From Orbilia blumenaviensis (Eukaryota; Ascomycota; Orbiliomycetes; Orbiliales; Orbiliaceae): a DNA stretch of 64,000 nt. Made by a program: the position numbers and the translations under genes. Positions 55,801-64,000 of this stretch are shown piece after piece. Position 1 is the first letter of the stretch, and every line of letters begins with the position of its first letter. Below the pieces are notes generated by a model. The model ran no database searches, was not told the DNA's origin, and was given only the letters and a program-made list of their open reading frames with translations. The stretch covers positions 2,852,001 to 2,916,000 of the forward strand of contig JAVHNS010000004.1 in assembly GCA_036872755.1 (NCBI GenBank). Reading direction: 5' to 3'.

Positions 55801-58333
55801 AGCTTCGATATCTAAATCTTTCCGGCAACAGAAGGCTCGAGATCAAGGCAAATTTTGCAACAAATGGCCTCCGAGAACAACAGCAAAGCTTCACGGACTT
55901 CAATGCTCTCAAGTCTTTGAGGGTGCTCGGTCTCATGGACGTCACGACTACAAACCCCTCTTTCCCCGACCAATCCGAGGACTGCCGTGTGCGAACATCA
56001 GGAACACAGATTAAGAATATGATGTATGGCATGGCGGACTCACTCGGGAGAAGCGAGCATTTGTCGATGGTCGACATGGTTGTACCCCGATTCAGAGGAA
56101 ATGAGGACGAAGTTCTCTTCGGGTTTTACGATGGACAGATGTTGCCTCACAGTGGTAGCAAACTCGCTAAGTTCCTGCAGGAGCAGACAATTTTCTATTT
56201 GCAGGAAGAAATGCGAAAGCTGCGTGCTGAAGAAACACCAGCTGCCGCTTTACGTCGAGCTTTCCTAGCCATGAACCGCGAATTGATGCTGACTGGACTC
56301 GCGACCCACGAAGAAAAGACGCATTCCCCACGTGATAGACATCGTGGCACGAACGCTGGAGTCCAGACAAATCTGACCAAAGACGATATTCAGCTTGGTG
56401 CTACGGCTGTGCTTGTTTATATTAAAGAGCATGATATGTATGTCGCCAACGTCGGTGATGCCATGGGATTGCTTGTTCAGACGAGCGGCGAGTACAAGGT
56501 TTTGACGAAAAAACACGACCCATTGTCGCCTAACGAGCTGGAACGCATTCGAGACGCAGGTGGGTATGTTTCTCGAAGCGGCAGAGTCAACGATCACCTT
56601 GAAATCTCACGCGCCTTTGGGTACTTGCAACTTATCCCGAGCGTCCAGGCGTGTCCATCCGTTCAGGATTGGAAGATCACTGAGGCCGATGAGTTTTTGA
56701 TCTTAGCGAGCAAGGAGCTGTGGGATCATATGAGCTACCAAACGGCTGTGTATATCGCCAACCAAGAGAAAGGCGACTTGATGCTTGCGGCCCAGAAGCT
56801 AAGAGATTTTGCGATCGGCTACGGTGCTACCAACAAGATCATGGTCATGATTGTTGAAGTTGGTGGCCTTGTTAAACAGCGTAGGCGTGTTGGGAGAAGT
56901 ACATCCATTGCTCCCGGCATGGACGACGACCCACGACAGCCCCGTGGTGCCCGGCCCCGCAAAGGCGACCTCGAAGACGACTCAAGATGGCGTAAATTCG
57001 GCCGAGAAATTCCACCACCTGAAGTCGACGTATGCTTGGTATTCACTGATATCAAGGGCTCTACTCTTCTTTGGGAAACGTATCCGATTGCCATGAGATC
57101 AGCGATAAAATCCCACAACGACATCATGAGAGAACAACTACGACTGGTTGGAGGATATGAAGTCAAGACTGAAGGTGACGCCTTTATGGTTGCCTTCCCA
57201 ACAGTAACATCAGCATTGCTATGGACTTTTAATGTCCAGCTAACACTCCTTTCCTACGAAGCTTGGCCACCCGAGATTTTGCGGTCTCAGCAGTGCGCTG
57301 AAGTTTGGGCGAGCGATGGGGACGGGGCTAAGAGTCTGGTGTACAGAGGTCTCTCGGTGCGTATGGGTATTCATTTTGGGCAGCCTGTGTGCGAAAGAGA
57401 TCCAATTACCAAACGTATGGACTATTTTGGACCCATGGTCAATCGTGCCGCTCGTATCGAGGGTGTTGCCGACGGCGGACAGATCGCAGTCAGTATGGAT
57501 TACCTCACAGAGCTGAAGAAAGTTGATGCGTTATATCCGCCTGAGGAAACCGCAACGGCGAGCAAGCCCAATGATTCGTTTGGGGATGTCACGTATGAGG
57601 ACTCCATCCGGAGCGATTTGAGGACACTGAGGAACTCCAACGGCTGGATTATCAAACCTCTCGGCGAGAAGAAATTGAAGGGTTTAGAAAATCCTGAAAT
57701 CATCTCCTTAATGATCCCACCTTCGCTAGCTGGCCGAGAGTCTGATAAGTTCATTGAGAAGACTCCGCCATCGGAGACCGGGCTAACACCAGAGATGGTC
57801 CTGCCTCTTTACGATTGCACCCTTAGGCTAGAAAAGCTGTGCTCGCAATTAAATTCAGTTGGACTCACATCGCAGTTTATCCTTGACGGGCAGTACAGTA
57901 AGGATATGCTCCAGAAGAAGATCCAAGAAGGGGGCACAGATCCGAAAATATTGGAATTCATCGAGTATATTATTACTCGGATCGAGGTAAGTTTGTGGAT
58001 TTTCCTAGCATTTTACTACATCGAAATACTAACATACGGAACCAGTCCTCGATTACAACCCTTTATCTCCGATCGATCATGAAGAACGTTCCCAACGTCG
58101 AAGATAATAGCCCGCAAGAGTCTGGCCTGGGATTTGGATCCTCTATTACTTCTATCCTATCGTCGCTGAGGGTTCTGCTGGAGTCCGACCCACGATTACA
58201 AATTGCGAGATCGGGAAGCTCATCGCGAAGCAACAGTAATGCCTCTGCGGCCGATAGTATAGTCACGGATGATTTCCCGAGCGAAGACTATGACGATTGC
58301 GAGATTAACGAGGCTCCTTTCGCAAGGGTTTGA
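49476..58333 (+). CDS. CYR1: adenylate cyclase (RA-LRR-PP2C-like-cyclase)
   Basis: Makes cAMP from ATP at membranes, feeding PKA control of growth, development and, in pathogens, infection. Seven exons: 49476-49855, 51437-52385, 52512-53501, 53572-53892, 53951-55731, 55787-57986 and 58046-58333, total 6909 nt (2302 aa), family-like. Residues 1-770 are disordered Ser/Pro/Asn/Gly-rich. A Ras-associating domain starts FCIRVFRVDGSFTTL near 774. Leucine-rich repeats follow from about 915 to 1470 (for example LRGLNVASNYLREIP), interrupted at about 1260-1340 by a Ser-rich insert. The PP2C-like domain at about 1545-1830 has GFYDGQ and SKELWD where active phosphatases have DGH and DGLWD, so it is probably inactive. 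The class III catalytic domain starts EVDVCLVFTDIKGSTLLWE near 1885; its metal-binding Asp residues sit in FTDIKGST and EGDAFMVAF. The start ATG is the first in its frame, but an upstream exon is possible. Intron 1 is 1581 nt. Confidence 0.94.
49856..51436 (+). other. unusually long first intron of adenylate cyclase (1581 nt)
   Basis: The donor GTACGT follows codon phase 2 and is immediately followed by a 24-nt T run (49861-49884) and a T-rich stretch to about 50060. The acceptor GGGCAG at 51436 has a perfect TACTAAT branch-point match at 51420-51426. Joining gives APRPRVERQESHNISPGS and an open frame onwards. Inside are two GCAGT tandems (51116-51130, 51243-51255) and several chance-looking open frames. 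An additional small exon or an internal promoter is possible. Every other intron in this gene is under 130 nt. Confidence 0.72.
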
Positions 58334-61300
58334 TTTGATGCTTCTGCTATTTTCTTGATAAGCGGAGTTAATTAAGAATTCTGTTTAAAGGGGGGCTACC
58401 TAAGGCTTTGGGGGGGCCTTTGCTACTGTTTTAATAACCTTTTGTTTTTGTTTTGTTCGCTCTCTTTGGGGTATACCGCTTTAGCCTGGCGTACTTACTC
58501 TGTGTATGTTGATCCCTCTTCTTTCTTTTAATTACTTCGCTCTTTTGTGCTAGGGGTTTTTGGAAACTGTGAAATTAGCAGGCGGCTTTCCTTTCTGACT
58601 TTCCCTGACCTTTGGATTCCCTATTATCCCCTTTTGGCTTCGATGCGTTTGTACGGCAGTACTTTGAAAAGTGTTATACCTATCTGCGACTTGCGAGTGT
58701 ATGAGTGTTTCTGTATAACGTTATTGGGGGTAGTTGATACTTACCTTCGGAGGATGAATCTATCCGAATATTTAATTGCGTATTAATTTTTTTTTCTTTC
58801 TTTCTCTTATACATCTCTCCATTAATCTTGATCTAGCCAGGGCCATTTTTGGCTCCCCGTGCATATGATTTCATGGCTTTGGTGTTTGGCGTTTACGCGG
58901 GATTGACATTATCCCTTCGAGATGAACGCGCCTTTCTTCTTTTTTTCTTTCTTTTTTTCTCTTGTTCAGTTGCGATGTCAGCTGACTGATTTCGAATCGT
59001 CATCCTTTCCATTGCATTGAAATCCTATACCTGATTGATATTTGGTGATCCGGCGTCCCTGTGGCATCTTGCGGATGGGAGCCTAAAGGAGTTAGTTGAC
59101 CAACCTTCCCCCCCATTTTTGGCGTTCACATCAGATGAATATATCTCCGGTAACAGTTGGTATAGCTCGAATTCATATCGAACAATGACTGTCAGGCTTT
59201 CAAAGTCAGGGCAATGTAATAATGTCAGTCGAGTAGCAAGCCTATGCCGTAAATGCCTTCTTGACTTTAGGTCGGCCAGATCCATTAGGGTCTAGGGGCT
59301 GGAACTTTCGACTCCACTCTTTTGAGGCTATTGGGGTTGAAAATGTCCCGGTGACCAAGTATTCAAAGTATTCAATGTGCTTCATACTTTATACCAATCT
59401 ACTAGTGTATACCTAATATCAGCCTAGCGTCAGTGTCCTTTTTCGTAGTCTTTTTTCCAGGCCATACTTCTAGATTTTTAATATTCCATAGGACTCCTCA
59501 ATTATTAATCTAAGCTTAACAATTGAGGTCCCCAATGCCTTTGAACGTGGTGGAGGATCGAGACTTGGTTTGCTAGCACTGAGAAGTCTCCGAGCTATAT
59601 CCCCAAACATCTAAGCCCAGACTTTCTAGGTTCTATCCACTCTTAGTTAGACTCGGGGAGATTGAATACGTTTTCCTTTCCGGCCCCCGAGATTATAAAG
59701 ATGTGTACGTTTGCATGTCTCAGTTATTTTCTTGCGTGACAGGATTTGTGCCCAATGCAATATCCCTCGATGATTCTAATTACAACAAAGTCAACACAGC
59801 TGCTAGCCAGATGTATAGGGTCGACCTATTTTGTAGTTTAGATTTATGATTCGTACGAATGTGACCTTGCCTGGGGTATGGGAACCAGGCTATGCGGGAG
59901 TTCCGGATGACCCTGCGGCTAGTTGCATTTACTATGTGGAACCAATGCAATGACTCTCTGTCGGTTCGACGTATATGGAGCTATAGTTCCATGTTCCAAG
60001 ACTAAGTGCACTTGACAAGCATGTATTTGTACTGCTTTATTTTAATTTTAATTATAGTATCATCATTATTTGCTCTACTAAACTGACATAGTTTACGGAT
60101 CTAGTAATCCTAAAGCTTTGGGAAGTATCGTATTTAAATGGCGTGCTCTGATAACTCTTCCGGATACAAACATGCGCATGTTTAAACACGTAATGCAGCT
60201 GGCTGCCAAGCTGTGCCCAATGGAACTCGCTTGAACCCTGCAAAATGCAGGATTCGAAACAGATAAGAGGCTCCATCGATTGTTAATTTACGAGGCTTAA
60301 GATTGCGTACATCCCTTACTTCGTGGCTCTAGAAGCCTTAGTAAGTGAAAGGTTTAAGGGCCGCCCAAGGCTGTGCAGGACTCCACTACGGGACACTTAT
60401 GGGTAGGGACGGGGCCTCGATTCCCCCGAGGTGCATACTCAGGGCGGCAGATGTTTTAAGGCCAGCTAGCTGTTTCCAGAAAGGGTTGGGCAGACCAATG
60501 GTTTCTTTGGTTTTAGAATCAGGATCCAGCGTCGAGTATAGTAACTTGATTGCTGATGCAGGTTGTAACATTTAGAGAGTAGCATGCACATATAGCAACT
60601 AAGTAATAATCACCTGTTGTTTATCTGGACTCTGTCCCAACACAATCAACGGATTAACTACGATAACTGGACCGAGCTCGTGAGTGCACAGATACCAAAA
60701 TTTGCGAAAGCCTAGCTTGGTAAAATATTGACTGTTCGCCAAGGAGTTAGTAGCTTAAGCCCATCGAGATAGATAAGCTACGATGATAGACGCGGAGTAT
60801 CGGAATTAAGCTGATAACGCGGGGGCACGCTGTTTGACGCAAATTCTGACCGTGTGGTATTTTGATCGGCTGTCAGACTTCAGGTTTTTTCTAGTCGCCC
60901 AACAACAGACTCGTCGGTAACCGTGAGGCCGGAGCAACTCGTGTAATGTTACATAAGATAGTATAGGTAAGGCTGAATCTAGGCTTCTGCGGATATATTA
61001 TTATTTAATTATAGGTGAGCTAAAAATTGGCAGAAACGTTCTGGAGAAGATTATTGATTTCAAAACTTAAAGATTTATAAGAATGGGGGTCCGAAGTGCG
61101 AAGTGTGTTAGGGTAGATGACGTCGTCAAAATTTCGGAAATATCGACACCTCCAAAATGAGTCGGAACCTCGTTTTTAAACGTAGGTAGATGTTGAGCTC
61201 TGGATTTCAAGTGATAGAACCCTAATTCTCTGGAACTATACACGGAAAGTCGGGGACAAGAGTGATTCCGAATGAGAAAGCCGAATATCTCCATGCCCAG

Positions 61301-62397
61301 CACATGTATGTGCATGTAACCCACGTTTTGAGTCTCTTTTGGACCAATCCTCGAGTCAGGACATAAGTTTTGTAATGCCCGGCTGACAAATCGGTATGTT
61401 GGGATGTGCGAATTACATGTGGCGACCCACATGGTTCGCGCGTCCTAATTGGCCAAAGTTGAGAATCGCTCCGGGCAAGGGCTGCCGGTAACTAGTCGAA
61501 ACAATTTTAGGGTTGGAGGGCAGGGATTCAGATGGCAGAGCCCGAACTTTCGTCAATGGAGTAACCTTAAATTTCGCAAACTTAAGAGGGAAGAGGAAAA
61601 AAAAAAAAGAATTCGATGAATCATTTTGATCCCGATTCTTCGCCATGCCTGATATAGAATGGTGCCTTGACAAGTTGCATGGAGAGCTAGTTGGAAGGAT
61701 ACAAGCACGGGTCAGTCGGAATCTTTTTTGTCAAGGAAAAAAAAAAAAAAGGACAGCGAGCTGGACGTTCTGCTGATGGATCATAGTGAGTTGGAAAAGA
61801 AGATACTGGCGCGGTGTGACAACCGTATTCCAGAATCAGCTGGTAAGGAATCCGGTGAGATGCCCGAATATACCACCGGGCAATGACGAAATCAGCGGTC
61901 ATCAACGGCCGTGGAAGCGTCGGAATATGATATCTGGCTGTTTCAATTTTGCGATCAATAGTAGCTGATTAATAGGTGCCGCTGCAATGTAGCCACATGT
62001 GAGGTTGTGCCCAATGACTAAGCTCATATAGAAGAAGGGGAGGCTAGCAAGGTTTCTCGTTCCTGGCCTGATTGGGGATTGGGTCGATGTGTGCTGTGGA
62101 TTTCGCGGGACCTGGTGTTTTGGCGGCGCCCGAAACCACTACAGAATTTATAAGTGCGAAGAACCCACACAGCAACCAGGTCTCCCTTTTGTTTCTACTA
62201 CCCTTTTACTATTATCGCCGCGCTGTCCTATCAACCTGTATATAAACACAGACGGCTTCCCTCTTCTCCCTGTCGTCAATTGAATCCAATTATTTTACCA
62301 TTCGATAAAATATATAGTATCTTATCGCATACACTGGGACAGTATTTCATCTTCGATTCGATTTACTGCAACGTCAACACAATTCGACCCACGTTTG
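58334..62397. other. gene-free region between adenylate cyclase and the ABC transporter
   Basis: About 4.1 kb. The first several hundred bases are T-rich 3' flank of the cyclase gene (for example around 58785-58960). The remainder is AT-rich with A runs near 61598 and 61737-61750 and no supportable gene. The segment just before 62398 has CT-rich stretches consistent with a promoter and leader of the transporter gene. Confidence 0.5.
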
Positions 62398-64000
62398 ATG
62401 GACTACCAAGACCCTGAAAAGCTGGGCAATATGGAGGTGAAGGACCCTGAGGCCTATCGGGAAGGCCGCTGGGGCGAAGAATCAGACGAATCATCTGTCA
62501 ACATCCAACGTGCTGAGGCCGAATTCCAAGAGTATGTAGATAGTTTCATATTCCGTCCTTTCATAAATTATTTTATGTTGTCGATATCTTTTTGCCTTCC
62601 GTCTCTTTAGTGCATCCGATAGGCTAAGGAAGTTGAAACTGACCCGGGCCGAAATTTAATATAGGATCCGACGAGAACTGAGTAATATCTCAGCCCACCC
62701 CTCCACGCCTCATCTTGGCCTAAGTTTGACTCGTTCCAAGAGGCGTGTTCCTGATGAAGAGAAGGCACAGAAAGAAATCGATCCTTCAGAAACAGAAGGC
62801 GAGCAAGAACATGATCATGATCATGAGACAATCGACCTCGAGGATTACCTCAGGCGGGCCAATGAGCAGGAAGAGGAATCGGGCATCCTGAGGAAGAAAG
62901 TTGGTGTTTCGTTCCGTGATCTTTCTGTCTCTGGTACTGCTGGGTCGAAGATGTATGCGAGGACATTGAAGGATGAAATGATCGAACTTTTTGGGGGGAC
63001 CCTTTTCAACATGATCGTGGGTGTCTTGCCGCTTAAGAAGCCAGAATCCAAAGCTATCATTCAAGGCTTCAATGGTGTCGTCAAGCCCAAAGAGATGCTT
63101 CTCGTTCTTGGGAAGCCTGGTTCTGGCAGTTCGACCTTTCTTCGTGCCTTGACTAACCAGCGAAGACCATTCACATCTATTGGAGGAGATATCCACTACT
63201 CAGGTCTCCCATTCGAGCTGGCAAAGGGCAGGTATCGCGGTGAAATCCTCTTCAATGATGAAGGTATGTCGTCGCCACAAACGAGTAAACTTATGTATGC
63301 ACAAATCTAATTGTCTTTTTCCCAGATGACATCCATCTACCGACATTGACAGTCGAACAGACCCTTCGCTTTGCCCTCAAAATGAAGACCCCGAAGACCA
63401 GAATCCCGGGAACATCGAAAACATCGTTTGTTGAGTCTATGTTGAACCTGTATGCATCTATCTTTGGCATGAAGCATACTCTAAAAACTATCGTTGGAGG
63501 TCCATGGGTTAGAGGTGTTTCTGGTGGTGAACGTATGTAACCTCCCAGAATTTTGTTTTAGTGTTGCCCTGACAAAATTATAGGCAAGCGAGTTAGTATC
63601 ATGGAAGCACTGGCCAGCAGAGCGACTATTAACGCTTATGATAACTCGACAAGAGGTCTTGACTCTTCTACCGCTATCGACTATATTAAGTCTCTTCGCA
63701 TTATGACAACGCTCACCGAATCCACCACCATTGTCACTCTTTACCAGGCTGGTGAATCTATCTACCAGGAATTCGATAAAGTCTGCCTTATAGACTCTGG
63801 TAGGCAAATTTATTTTGGCCCTGCACAGGAGGCTCGCGCATACTTCGAGTCCCTTGGCTACGAGTCCCAACCCCGCAGCACTACTGCTGATTTTCTCACT
63901 TCTATTACAAATGTTACCGAGAGGAGGATTAGAAAGGACGCAGAGGGCAAGGTTCCTATCACACCTGAGGAGTTGGAGGCTGCATTCCGAGAATCGAGGT
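62398..64000 (+). CDS. PDR-type ABC transporter, 5' part (runs off the window)
   Basis: Full-size ABCG/PDR family pump of the plasma membrane, usually exporting drugs, fungicides or plant defence compounds. Exons 62398-62531, 62665-63263, 63326-63532 and 63584 to beyond 64000. Only the N-terminal region and first nucleotide-binding domain are visible. The acidic N-terminus has a HDHDHE patch. Walker A is GKPGSGSST, where family members usually have Cys (GRPGSGCST) at the position of the canonical Lys. After DDIHLPTLTVEQTLRFALKM come the signature VSGGERKRVSI, split by intron 3, and the Walker B region YDNSTRGLDSST (usually WDNSTRGLDAST). The stretch GRQIYFGPAQEARAYFESLG is the conserved end of NBD1. 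Such degenerate NBD1 motifs are typical of PDR pumps. The membrane domains and NBD2 lie outside, so substrate and completeness are unknown. Confidence 0.93.

Overview
This window is nuclear DNA of a filamentous ascomycete (Pezizomycotina). Genes are interrupted by short introns, mostly about 50-90 nt, with GT...AG ends and CTAAC/CTAAT branch points. The gene set includes a Ras-associating/LRR adenylate cyclase of fungal type, a PDR-type ABC transporter, fungal Pol5 and Utp20, and a nitronate monooxygenase. A leotiomycete is plausible but unproven. I placed exon boundaries by keeping the reading frame and conserved family motifs intact. Every multi-exon model except the frameshifted DRN1 gives a total coding length divisible by three.

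Layout. 1-4.2 kb: gene-free, ending in a pyrimidine-rich repeat. 4.2-5.9 kb: nitronate monooxygenase (+). 8.0-11.6 kb: UTP18 (+) converging on a DRN1/CWF19-like gene (-) with an apparent one-base frameshift. 12.4-16.6 kb: two orphan predicted secreted proteins (-) in a gene-sparse tract. 18.7-25 kb: small P-loop kinase (+), RFA1/RPA70 (-) and a membrane-associated short-chain dehydrogenase (-). 24.9-36.5 kb: UTP20 (-) and POL5 (+) diverging from a 258-bp shared promoter. 36.7-43.2 kb: orphan single-TM protein (-), NAB2 (-) and cytosolic tyrosyl-tRNA synthetase (+). 43.6-44.4 kb: Elongin A (-). 49.5-58.3 kb: adenylate cyclase (+), with an unusually long first intron. 62.4 kb to the end: 5' part of a PDR ABC transporter (+), cut by the window edge.

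Most of the window is housekeeping. Three genes serve ribosome biogenesis (UTP18 and UTP20 in the U3 small-subunit processome, Pol5 in rRNA synthesis and pre-60S assembly). Others serve RNA metabolism (Nab2, Drn1), replication (RPA1), translation (TyrRS) and transcription elongation or ubiquitylation (Elongin A). The adenylate cyclase is the signalling hub. The nitronate monooxygenase, SDR, PDR transporter and secreted orphans are accessory.

I found no rRNA, confident tRNA, CRISPR array, intact transposon or secondary-metabolite cluster, and nothing I can defend as a wholly new system. The observations most worth checking are the DRN1 frameshift, the 1.58-kb cyclase intron, the two stop-free 3n introns of NAB2 (one splitting a zinc-finger histidine codon), the UTP20/POL5 divergent promoter, and the recurrent intergenic TACCTAGGTA palindrome.
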